Source: an uncultured Granulicatella sp.
GTDB lineage: Bacteria > Bacillota > Bacilli > Lactobacillales > Aerococcaceae
Reading direction: 5' to 3'
DNA: 22,967 nt
Assembly (NCBI GenBank): GCA_900551535.1
Contig: URWJ01000007.1
Span: 1-22,967, forward strand
Shown: in pieces, positions 7,548 to 14,861 of the stretch
How the letters are laid out: each line of letters starts with the position of its first letter
How positions within the stretch are numbered: position 1 is the stretch's first letter
Position numbers and translations under genes: made by a program
The notes under the pieces: generated by a model
Seen by the model: only the letters and a program-made list of their open reading frames with translations
What the model was told of the DNA's origin: nothing
Databases searched by the model: none

Positions 7548-8155
7548 TTCATTTCCTCCCTTAATTTATCTAAGTAAGTTAATAATTCACTTTCATTCTC
7601 TACAACAAATCCATTAATCCCGCAACGTGCTGCTCCCCAAATATTTTCTGGCAAATCATCAAAAAACATCGTATCGTGAGGATCCAAATTGTACCGTTCA
7701 AGAAGGATGTTATAAATTTTTTCATTTGGTTTCAATACTTTTTCTTCACAAGAAAGGACAATTCCCTTAGCTACTGTAGTTGCCGGTAATAATCCTTCCT
7801 TAACTAAATCATAAAAAGTATTTGCAGCATTTGATAAAATGTAAATATTATAGCCACTTTTTGAAAGTCCAATGATTCTATCTTGAACTTTTGTAAATAC
7901 ATCCACGTATTTATACCAATATCTTAAAAGCTGAGTAATTTCATTTCGATACTCTTTACCTAATTTAGCAGTGACTATCTCTATCACTTCTTCCCTAGTC
8001 TTCACACCTTCATCGGTTTCCACCCACAAACCAGTCTCAAAAACCTCTTTTCTTAACAAGTCTTGCAAACTTCTATCATCAGTAATAGCTTTTAAAATTT
8101 TCTCGCTATTCCATTCAATAAGAACATTCCCCATATCAAACACTAAATTTTTCAA
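7517..8155 (-). CDS. HAD-superfamily phosphatase, YihX-like
   Basis: Cytoplasmic HAD subfamily IA hydrolase of 212 residues. Motif I is VFDMGNVLIEW, with nucleophile Asp7 and Gly-Asn where many HADs have Asp-Gly; the same FDxGNV form occurs in YihX-type glucose-1-phosphatases. Motif II is ILSNAA (Ser108), motif III Lys142 (LKPNEKIY), motif IV FFDDLPENI (Asp166-Asp167), followed by GAARCGINGFVV as in YihX. The preferred start is TTG 8153-8155, 5 bases after GGAGGAG (8161-8167). A TTG at 8180-8182 would put the ribosome site inside the gene. It overlaps the regulator gene by 31 bases and is separated from the permease by a terminator hairpin. I infer that it dephosphorylates an imported or liberated organophosphate; the substrate is not readable from sequence. 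Confidence 0.85.
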   Translation of the reverse strand: MKNLVFDMGNVLIEWNSEKILKAITDDRSLQDLLRKEVFETGLWVETDEGVKTREEVIEIVTAKLGKEYRNEITQLLRYWYKYVDVFTKVQDRIIGLSKSGYNIYILSNAANTFYDLVKEGLLPATTVAKGIVLSCEEKVLKPNEKIYNILLERYNLDPHDTMFFDDLPENIWGAARCGINGFVVENESELLTYLDKLREEMNWRQLRTLLN

Positions 8156-8171
8156 AATATCTCCTCCAATA

Positions 8172-8202
8172 AAAAAAGGCAATGAGGTAATTCATTGCCT
8201 TT
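8172..8202 (-). terminator. Intra-operon terminator between permease and HAD genes
   Basis: Hairpin AAAAGGCAATGA / TCATTGCCTTTT with a short loop, followed on the minus strand by seven T (8172-8178). The T-run leads straight into the GGAGGAG of the HAD gene. It probably ends most transporter transcripts while allowing some read-through to the HAD-regulator pair. Confidence 0.8.
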
Positions 8203-8208
8203 TAAATG

Positions 8209-9909
8209 TTATTTCTTTTTCTTTGATTTCTTAGCGTTTCTTCCTCTTGTTAAGTACAATGCAGCTGTTGAAATAATCATTAGCACTACAGTATATACAA
8301 ATGTCATTGCTTGAGCATTTGTAGTAGCTGTTTCATCACTGGCTTCCTTAATAACAATACCTAAAGGTTTGAATAAAGGATGATATAAGAATACAGATAA
8401 ATCAAAGTCTGATAACAAGCTGTTAAAGTTCAATACTGCTACAGATAATACTGTTGGCAAGATAAATGGAATGATAACTTTAATCATCGTTTGGAAAGTC
8501 GAGGCTCCCATACTACGAGATGCTTCTTCTAATTCATCATCAATACTGAAGAATACAGCTCTCACCATTCTATATGAGAATGGTAATTTAACAACAATAA
8601 AAGCAATTAGTAACATAACAACAGTACCAATTAATACCCAATTTAAGATAATCCATCTTGGTTGGTTGTATGTGAATAAAAATCCTAAAGCAATCAATGT
8701 CGATGGTAAAATCCATGGTACTAATGCACCGTATTCAAAAAGGAAATCAAATTTCCATGTGCTACGACGTACAATTCTTGCGATCACAATGGCTAAAATC
8801 GTTACTAACACTGCCGCCAATCCAGCATATACCAAACTGATTAAGTAAGGAGAGAATGCTGAAGGACTTGTAAAGAGTTGTTGGTAATTTTCTAGCGTAA
8901 AGTTCGCTAATGAAATTTCACCCTGTTTAATGGCTAATGGTTTTGTAAATGAATACAAAATAATAAATACGATTGGCATTACATAGATGAAGAATAAAAC
9001 ATAAGCGACAATATGTGCAATCACATTACCAATTGGTGATTGAATCTTTTGTTTTTTAATTTTTGCTTTTGTTTTTGAGATTGACATATAACGACCACCA
9101 CGTTCAACACGGTTCATGATGGTTAATAAGATAATTGTCGCTAATCCCAATAACATAGCTAAGAACGCAGCTAAATCTTTTGATGTTTGTGATTTAGCAA
9201 ATGTAATAATCATTGGGTTAATGGTTTGGAAATCAGTTCCCCCAACAATTAATGGTGCAGAAACCGCTGCTAACCCTGTTAAGAATGTCAAGATCGTTAA
9301 CGCAAAAATAGTTGGTAACAATGTTGGTAATACAATCTTGAACAATACATTAGCAGGACTTGCTCCCATATTTCTTGCAGCTTCAATCGTATGATAGTCA
9401 ACTGATCTTACTGCGTTTCGTAAGAACATCATATGGTTGGATGTACAAGCGAAAGTCATAATGAATAATACAGCACCAAAACCGGTAAACCAGTTACTAT
9501 CTAAACTTGGGAAAATTTGAGTTAAGAATTTAGTAATTACACCATTACTACCATAAACAAATTTATACCCAGTAACTAATACTACCCCACCATAAACAAG
9601 TGAAGTCATATAACCAAGTTTTAATACTTTACTACCTTTAATTTCCCAGTACTCTGTAAATAAAACTATTAAAGTACCAACAACATTAACGGTAATTACT
9701 AATGCTACCGCTAAAATAAAACTGTTTTGGATGGACTGCATTGCACGTTGAGAAGAAAAAATTTTCTGAACAGCAGTGAATGAAAATTGTCCATTTTTAT
9801 AGAAAATTTCTTTTAGTAGATTTAAGTTAGGGTAAATGACTAATGCAATTAATATCCAGCCCACAATGATTCTTAAGATCCATTGACCTAGGCTATTTCT
9901 TTTGGCCAT
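8209..9909 (-). CDS. ABC transporter permease, two fused permease domains (AfuB/FbpB type)
   Basis: Membrane channel of an importer with two binding-protein-dependent permease units in one chain, about 12 membrane segments in 566 residues. Each half has its own EAA coupling loop: EAARNMGASPANVLFKIVLP in the first and EASRSMGASTFQTMIKVIIP in the second. A basic linker at about residues 275-295 (ISKTKAKIKKQKIQ) joins them, and the tail is basic (RNAKKSKKKK). Because both halves are present, it needs no second permease gene. The ATG at 9909 is preferred because AGGGGTGAG lies 5-8 bases before it; a GTG three codons upstream (9918) has no ribosome site. It lies 11 bases after the ATPase gene. Such permeases are often called ferric-iron transporters, but the family also includes sugar-phosphate and phosphonate importers. 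Confidence 0.9.
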   Translation of the reverse strand: MAKRNSLGQWILRIIVGWILIALVIYPNLNLLKEIFYKNGQFSFTAVQKIFSSQRAMQSIQNSFILAVALVITVNVVGTLIVLFTEYWEIKGSKVLKLGYMTSLVYGGVVLVTGYKFVYGSNGVITKFLTQIFPSLDSNWFTGFGAVLFIMTFACTSNHMMFLRNAVRSVDYHTIEAARNMGASPANVLFKIVLPTLLPTIFALTILTFLTGLAAVSAPLIVGGTDFQTINPMIITFAKSQTSKDLAAFLAMLLGLATIILLTIMNRVERGGRYMSISKTKAKIKKQKIQSPIGNVIAHIVAYVLFFIYVMPIVFIILYSFTKPLAIKQGEISLANFTLENYQQLFTSPSAFSPYLISLVYAGLAAVLVTILAIVIARIVRRSTWKFDFLFEYGALVPWILPSTLIALGFLFTYNQPRWIILNWVLIGTVVMLLIAFIVVKLPFSYRMVRAVFFSIDDELEEASRSMGASTFQTMIKVIIPFILPTVLSVAVLNFNSLLSDFDLSVFLYHPLFKPLGIVIKEASDETATTNAQAMTFVYTVVLMIISTAALYLTRGRNAKKSKKKK

Positions 9910-9920
9910 TAATCTCACCC

Positions 9921-10916
9921 CTAGTACTGTAGAATATCATTAGGATGAATAAATAATGTTAATTCTTGTCCTAACTCAAAAATTTCTAGATAATCATTTT
10001 TTTGAATTACACGTAAGATTTGTCCACTTTCAGCTTTAACGGTGTATTGAACTAATACTCCTTTAAACTCAGTATCAATAACTGTCCCCTTAATTGTGTA
10101 ATCTTCTTCAGAAGTTGATTTGAATTTAATTCTTTCAAGTCGAATATAACCAACTTTTTCTTCTTCCTTACCAGCCAACTCTTTCATTGTTTCTTCAGTA
10201 AGTTTGTTAATATCCCCAATGAAATCACAAACAAACTCAGTTGCTGATTGATTATAAATTTCTTGTGGTGTTCCGACTTGTTCGATAAATCCGTTATTGA
10301 ATACGGCAATTCTATCTGAAAGTGTCAAAGCTTCTTCTTGATCATGGGTTACATACAAAGTAGTAATCCCTAAATCTCTTTGCAATCTCTTTAATTCTAA
10401 ACGTAAATCAACACGAAGTTTCGCATCTAAGTTTGATAAAGGTTCATCTAAACAAAGAATTTTTGGCTCTAATACTAATGCACGAGCAAGAGCAACACGT
10501 TGTTGTTGTCCCCCACTTAATTCAGATACATTTCGTTGTAATTGTTTATCTGAAATTTTAATCTTTTGGGCAATTTCATTTACCTTTGCGTCAATCTCAG
10601 ATTTTGGCATTTTTTTGATTTTTAACCCATATGCGATATTGTCATATACAGTCATTGTTGGGAATAATGCATAACTTTGGAATACAATACCAATCTCTCT
10701 TCTTTCTGGAGCTAGTCGAGTAATATCTTTATCATCAACAAAAATACTTCCTTTAGAAGGATCGATAAACCCAACTAAAGTTCGTAATGTTGTAGATTTA
10801 CCGCAACCCGAAGGTCCTAAGAACGTAAAAAATTCGCCCTCTTTGATTTCTAAATTCAAATCATCTACGGCGACAAAGTCGCCGTAGCTAATTTGAACAT
10901 TCTTAAAATTAATCAT
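9921..10916 (-). CDS. ABC transporter ATPase (AfuC/PotA-like)
   Basis: ATPase that drives the adjacent importer. Numbered from ATG 10916: Walker A GPSGCGKST (34-42), Q-loop VFQSYALFP (about 78-86), signature LSGGQ (133-137), Walker B ILCLDEP (153-159), H-loop His191 (TLYVTHDQEEAL). The C-terminal part from about 240 has the beta-rich pattern of a TOBE regulatory domain (VQYTVKAESGQILRVIQKND). ATG 10916 is preferred over TTG 10922 because GAGGAA is 6 bases before the ATG and touches the TTG. All catalytic residues are present; 331 residues is a normal length. It lies 18 bases after the binding-protein gene. Codons 10-19 form a perfect GC-rich inverted repeat (10865-10887). Confidence 0.93.
   Translation of the reverse strand: MINFKNVQISYGDFVAVDDLNLEIKEGEFFTFLGPSGCGKSTTLRTLVGFIDPSKGSIFVDDKDITRLAPERREIGIVFQSYALFPTMTVYDNIAYGLKIKKMPKSEIDAKVNEIAQKIKISDKQLQRNVSELSGGQQQRVALARALVLEPKILCLDEPLSNLDAKLRVDLRLELKRLQRDLGITTLYVTHDQEEALTLSDRIAVFNNGFIEQVGTPQEIYNQSATEFVCDFIGDINKLTEETMKELAGKEEEKVGYIRLERIKFKSTSEEDYTIKGTVIDTEFKGVLVQYTVKAESGQILRVIQKNDYLEIFELGQELTLFIHPNDILQY
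10865..10887 (-). promoter_or_regulatory. Perfect hairpin in the 5' coding part of the ATPase gene
   Basis: Ten-base arms CTACGGCGAC and GTCGCCGTAG around a 3-base loop, 29-51 bases downstream of the ATPase start. It is GC-rich in an otherwise AT-rich operon. It could slow translation of the ATPase or protect the upstream binding-protein message; a chance result of codon choice cannot be excluded. Confidence 0.35.
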
Positions 10917-10934
10917 GTTCAATTCCTCATCATT

Positions 10935-12002
10935 CTATTTTAAAAATTCAAGTTCAACTTTTTCAACCCATGAGCTGATATTTTTTGAGATGAATTCCCA
11001 GTCTAATTTTTGAGATTTTACTTTACTCATGAATTCTTTAACATCATCATTTGCTTGTTCAAGAGCTTTTTTGTTTGCTGGAATAGAAGAGAATTTCTTA
11101 GACCATTCAGCTTGAACTTCTGCACTACCGAACCAGTTAATGAATTTTTGTACAGTTTCTTTCTTCTTAGAAGTGTTTAAGATAGCAATTTGTTCAGTTA
11201 CAAATGGTTCACCAACTTCTGGATACATTACATTGAAGTTATACTTACGTTCGTTTTTGTTTTGTAAGTATCCAGAACCCCACATCATGTTATATTCAAG
11301 ACCATCTTTTTTGTCGATAATCATACCGATGTAGTCTGTTTCACTTGTTACGACTTTAGCGTTTTGAGCGTAACCTTTGATAATATCCCAACCTTCTTTA
11401 GAAACGCCTAACTCACCGCTATCATCACGGTAGCGAGAAGCAATACTTCCTAAGATAACTTTTGAAGTACCTCCATTTAATTTGAAGATATTGTATTTAT
11501 CTTTGTATTCAGGTTTAGCTAAGTCTGTCCAATCTTTTGGCATTGTTGAAGATTCATTACCAATTAATAATAAAGGTTGAACTACTAATGGATAGTACAA
11601 TCCGTCAGCATCTCCAAGAGATAAGTCAACATCGCCTTTCCAAGATGGTTCATATTTTTCTAATAAGTTTTCATCTTTCAAACGGTTAAATTCCATGTTA
11701 TTTAATCCGAAAATCATATCTGCAATTGCATTGTTTTTTTCTGCAATAACACGGTCTGCTAACTCACCACCGTTGATACTTACAAATTCAATATTAAAGC
11801 CATTTTCAGCAGCTTTTTCTTTCAACCAGTCTCCACGACCGTTTGATACTGAGTTTGAGTAAATAACGATTTTTTCATCTGAAGATCCTGATGATCCAGA
11901 AGATGCTTGCGAACTTTCAGATGAAGAAGATGTGCTAGGCGCACACGCTGCTCCAAGTACCGCAACAGATAATAAAGCTAATTTTTTCAATGTTTTGTTC
12001 AT
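10935..12002 (-). CDS. Solute-binding lipoprotein of the AfuA/PhnS/FbpA superfamily
   Basis: Extracytoplasmic binding protein of 355 residues with signal peptide and lipid-attachment Cys20 (VLGAAC; Gly at -3 is a little unusual). A Ser-rich linker (about 23-41) follows, then KIVIYSNSVSNGRGDWLKEK typical of type-2 binding proteins of the ferric/phosphonate/polyamine superfamily. A C-terminal EVQAEWSKKFSSIPANKKAL segment is also family-like. The ferric-binding Tyr-Tyr pair expected in the second lobe of FbpA is not seen; the only Tyr-Tyr is at 136-137 (GLYYPLVVQP). Given neighbouring phosphodiesterase and phosphatase genes, I infer an organophosphate or phosphodiester ligand rather than iron. 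The start ATG follows AAAGGAGAA. It is 12 bases after the phosphodiesterase gene in the same operon. Confidence 0.88.
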   Translation of the reverse strand: MNKTLKKLALLSVAVLGAACAPSTSSSSESSQASSGSSGSSDEKIVIYSNSVSNGRGDWLKEKAAENGFNIEFVSINGGELADRVIAEKNNAIADMIFGLNNMEFNRLKDENLLEKYEPSWKGDVDLSLGDADGLYYPLVVQPLLLIGNESSTMPKDWTDLAKPEYKDKYNIFKLNGGTSKVILGSIASRYRDDSGELGVSKEGWDIIKGYAQNAKVVTSETDYIGMIIDKKDGLEYNMMWGSGYLQNKNERKYNFNVMYPEVGEPFVTEQIAILNTSKKKETVQKFINWFGSAEVQAEWSKKFSSIPANKKALEQANDDVKEFMSKVKSQKLDWEFISKNISSWVEKVELEFLK

Positions 12003-12014
12003 AAAGATTCTCCT

Positions 12015-12842
12015 TTATTTTTGTTTATTTTTAATATATGAACTTAATAAATATGGCCAATCGGTTTGAATAATATCAAATCCCATTTCCAATAATTTGC
12101 CAAAGCTACCATCTAAATCCCCTGAAACTGCTCTATGGTCATCACAGTCTCCACATAACTTAGACACTTTATTTAATGTCAAAGTATTGGCCCAGAGTAG
12201 TAATCCTTTTTGATGAAGTTCATCCATAAAATTAGGATTTACCGTTTCAGCATCTAAAGTTTTAAAGATTAATTCAACAGCAACTGTATTGATGTTGGCA
12301 TATTTTTCAACCAAGCGATACTCTTCTTGAGTTTTGACGATTGGCATAAAAGCGATTTCAAATTCAGCCGCATTTAAAACTTCTAGAATTTCCGGTTTAG
12401 CTGGAGCTTTTAGAATATAACGACTTGTATCTGTACGTTGTTTTAAATAATCAAGGAACGTATCCCAGTAAAACCAGCTACGATCAAAGTTGATAAAACA
12501 ATTTTTTTCTGCCAAATAATCTAAAATGACATCAACTCTTTCAACATGACCTTCTAACGGTTTATCAAATTCATTCGTCACTACAAGTTCATCAATTTCA
12601 TCAGAGTGTAATTCTCTAATATCTACTTCCTTTCCAAAAATATATTTTTCGACCCCGTCATGTAGTCCGTAAAAAACGCCATCTTTTGAACGAACGATAT
12701 CGAGTTCTACTATATCGGCATGATGTAGTAATGCGTTGTTGAAAGCAAGTCGAGTATTCTGAATTACAGAAGCTCCACAAGTTCCTCTATGAGCGCACAC
12801 TAGTACATGCTCTTTTCTTGCTTCTTGTAACGGATTAGTCAT
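12015..12842 (-). CDS. Glycerophosphodiester phosphodiesterase (UgpQ/GlpQ-like)
   Basis: TIM-barrel enzyme that splits glycerophosphodiesters into glycerol phosphate and an alcohol, using a metal. In the longer numbering with two leading residues: catalytic HRG (His20, Arg21), metal ligands Glu48 and Asp50 in ADIVELDIVRSKDG, and second catalytic His63 in YGLHDG. The common PENT motif after HRG is changed to IQNT. Towards the end, GFDIIQTDWPYLLSSYI matches the usual family ending. No signal peptide, so it is cytoplasmic and acts after import. ATG 12842 is preferred over 12848 because GGAGG is 6 bases before the former and directly touches the latter; the protein is then 275 residues. It is the first gene of the operon, which is strong context for a phosphodiester substrate of the transporter. 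Confidence 0.92.
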   Translation of the reverse strand: MTNPLQEARKEHVLVCAHRGTCGASVIQNTRLAFNNALLHHADIVELDIVRSKDGVFYGLHDGVEKYIFGKEVDIRELHSDEIDELVVTNEFDKPLEGHVERVDVILDYLAEKNCFINFDRSWFYWDTFLDYLKQRTDTSRYILKAPAKPEILEVLNAAEFEIAFMPIVKTQEEYRLVEKYANINTVAVELIFKTLDAETVNPNFMDELHQKGLLLWANTLTLNKVSKLCGDCDDHRAVSGDLDGSFGKLLEMGFDIIQTDWPYLLSSYIKNKQK

Positions 12843-12864
12843 AATCATCCTCCTCTACTTTGAT

Positions 12865-12893
12865 AGTTTACAATTATTTTTGGAACGTGTCAA
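12865..12893 (-). promoter_or_regulatory. Promoter of the phosphodiester transport operon
   Basis: Minus strand: consensus -35 TTGACA (12888-12893), 17-base spacer, -10 TAAACT (12865-12870). The -10 lies 22 bases upstream of the preferred start of the phosphodiesterase gene. It is the best-matching promoter in the window. Confidence 0.85.
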
Positions 12894-12894
12894 T

Positions 12895-12908
12895 ATAAAG
12901 CGCTATCA
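12895..12908. promoter_or_regulatory. cre-like / LacI-type operator upstream of the operon promoter
   Basis: ATAAAGCGCTATCA is a partial dyad around a central CG, one base upstream of the -35 box. It matches 12 of 14 positions of the CcpA cre pattern TGWAANCGNTNNCA, failing at the first two. It could bind CcpA or the operon's own LacI-fusion protein; LacI-family operators commonly have a central CG. Its position just upstream of -35 would allow either repression or activation. Confidence 0.5.
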
Positions 12909-12971
12909 TTTTTTTATTTCGTTAATTTATACTATTTTCTCGTTCTTTTAAAAACCTATGTTATAGCTTTT

Positions 12972-13094
12972 GTATCATACGTGATACATCTTAAATTTAA
13001 AAATTCCTTTTGTATCAATTTTGATACAACTGACTTTTTTCAACGGAAGATGTAACAATTATGAACCGTAACAAAAATGTTACACTCGCAAAAA
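12972..13094. repeat. Dyad-array repeat, copy B
   Basis: Same orientation as copy A. It has dyads at 12972-12987, 13012-13027, 13052-13067 (right arm decayed to TGAACC) and 13068-13083, with 24-bp spacers at 12988-13011 and 13028-13051. Compared with copy A it lacks the first dyad and the second member of the middle pair, a precise 16-bp difference. It lies between the terminator of the ABC exporter pair and the promoter of the phosphodiester operon, about 80 bases upstream of the -35 box. Confidence 0.85.
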
Positions 13095-13124
13095 AAGACA
13101 TAGCGACTCTTCGCTATGTCTTTT
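13089..13124 (-). terminator. Terminator of the ABC exporter operon
   Basis: Arms AAAAGACATAGCGA (13093-13106) and TCGCTATGTCTTTT (13111-13124), a perfect 14-bp stem with loop CTCT. On the minus strand it is followed by a T-run that merges with the edge of dyad repeat B. It starts 9 bases after the exporter stop codon. Confidence 0.9.
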
Positions 13125-13133
13125 CCTATTGTT

Positions 13134-14861
13134 TTATTCTTGCATCATCCCTGCTTGGAGTTGATACATCTTATAATAGAGCCCTTCTTTCTCAAGAAGT
13201 TCTGTATGCGTTCCGCTCTCTACGATTTCTCCTTTATCGAGCACAAAGATTTGGTTAGCATCTTGAATGGTAGATAATCGGTGCGCAATCGCTAAGGTCG
13301 TTCTTCCGTTTCTCATTTTCTTAAGAGACGTTTGAATGACTTCTTCGGTTTGCGAATCGATATTAGCGGTTGCTTCATCCAGAATCAGAATTTTTGGATT
13401 GGCCGCAATCGTTCTGGCAAAGGCGATTAATTGACGCTCTCCGCTTGAGAACGTTGAGCCCTTTTCCGAAACTTTATTGTCATATCCTTGAGTCAGTTGC
13501 TCGATAAAATGATGAGCATCCACGAATTCGCTCGCTTGTTTCACTTCTTCGTCTGTAATGTCTTGGTACATACGAATATTGGAAGCCACTGTTCCATGGA
13601 ACAAGAATGGATCTTGAAGCACGAGTCCGATTTTATCGCGTAGGACTTCCTGTGAATAGTGTTGAATTGGAATATCATCAATCAAGATTTCTCCTTCTTT
13701 GAAATCATAGAATCGTAAGAAGAGATTCATAATAGAAGATTTCCCTGATCCAGTTGAACCAACAAAGGCGACGGTCTCTCCTGGATTCACGACAAAGTTA
13801 ATATTCTTTAATACATTGCGTTTCCCATCATAAGAGAAAGTGACGTTTCTAAACTCAATCTTCCCGTCTTTAATCTCACTAACCTTTCCAAGTTGTTCAG
13901 GTTCGTAATCCGTATTATCGATGACTTCAAAGACACGAGTCGCCGCAATCATCGATGTTTGAATAATCGAGAAGTTTTGCGTCACATCGATTAATGGATT
14001 AAATAACTGATTTGAGAATTGAATAAAGGCGTACATCACCCCTGCTGTCACACCAGCTACTTCCCAAGTAAGGCCAAAGTATAAAATAATGACCGCATAG
14101 GCAACGAGCTTAAGTAGCGACATCGCAGGACGAAGGAACAGACTATTTACGTTAATCGAACGATTCGAGAATTGCACATGCTCCTCATTAATCTGTTCGA
14201 ATTCTTTTCTTAAACGTTCTTCCTGGTTAAATGCCTGAATCATTTTCATCCCATCAATACTCTCTGCTAGCTTCACGTTAATCTCGCTGAGCTTCTCACG
14301 CGTCTTACGAATCACGCTATGAGAGAGACGGTTATAGACTTTAATGGACGCAAACATCACCGGAATAAAAAGAACCATTAATATCGTAAGGCCTACATTC
14401 ATACTAAACATCGCAGATAATGTGGCCACGACGATAAATAAGGTACTTAGAAACGTTGAGAAAATCGAACTAAACATATCGCTGACCGCCTGTGTATCGT
14501 TTGTTAAACGGGAAACGATAGCTCCAGCTGGTGTTGTATCAAAGTACGTCATATTGAGTTTTTGCATATTCGAAAAGGCCTCTTGACGCAAATCTCTTAC
14601 GACACTATTAGATACATAGCTAAAGGCATAGGTCCCAATATACGTTAATAAAACCCGCAATAAGAATAGTGAGTAGTACACAATAAGGAGCCAGTATCCT
14701 TCATTCCATGTGCCTTTTTCAATATACGTATCAATATAATAACGAGCCATCAATGGAATCACTGTTGCAGTTACACTGGATAAGAGGATAAATAAAATCG
14801 CAATCGTACTTGACTTTTTATAACGCAATAAGTAGGCGATGAGTCGATTAAAGGTCTTCAT
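13134..14861 (-). CDS. ABC exporter half-transporter with canonical ATPase (LmrD/BmrD-like)
   Basis: Second half of a heterodimeric drug or lipid exporter of the LmrCD/BmrCD/TM287-288 type. 575 residues from ATG 14861. The membrane domain with about six segments occupies 1-310. The ATPase domain has Walker A GSTGSGKSS (368-376), a non-canonical signature FSSGERQ (471-477) and Walker B ILILDEATA with catalytic Glu496. The start ATG lies inside the end of the upstream gene (14-base overlap). A TTG at 14867 is closer to the GGGGG ribosome site, so two residues more are possible. Its altered signature completes the degenerate site formed with the partner's Asp-type Walker B, as in known asymmetric exporters. 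Substrate unknown. Confidence 0.9.
   Translation of the reverse strand: MKTFNRLIAYLLRYKKSSTIAILFILLSSVTATVIPLMARYYIDTYIEKGTWNEGYWLLIVYYSLFLLRVLLTYIGTYAFSYVSNSVVRDLRQEAFSNMQKLNMTYFDTTPAGAIVSRLTNDTQAVSDMFSSIFSTFLSTLFIVVATLSAMFSMNVGLTILMVLFIPVMFASIKVYNRLSHSVIRKTREKLSEINVKLAESIDGMKMIQAFNQEERLRKEFEQINEEHVQFSNRSINVNSLFLRPAMSLLKLVAYAVIILYFGLTWEVAGVTAGVMYAFIQFSNQLFNPLIDVTQNFSIIQTSMIAATRVFEVIDNTDYEPEQLGKVSEIKDGKIEFRNVTFSYDGKRNVLKNINFVVNPGETVAFVGSTGSGKSSIMNLFLRFYDFKEGEILIDDIPIQHYSQEVLRDKIGLVLQDPFLFHGTVASNIRMYQDITDEEVKQASEFVDAHHFIEQLTQGYDNKVSEKGSTFSSGERQLIAFARTIAANPKILILDEATANIDSQTEEVIQTSLKKMRNGRTTLAIAHRLSTIQDANQIFVLDKGEIVESGTHTELLEKEGLYYKMYQLQAGMMQE

Noticed and set aside
8209..12002. Ferric-iron transporter
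   Set aside because: Permease and ATPase resemble FbpBC by superfamily, but the binding protein lacks the second-lobe Tyr-Tyr pair and the operon contains a phosphodiesterase and a phosphatase.
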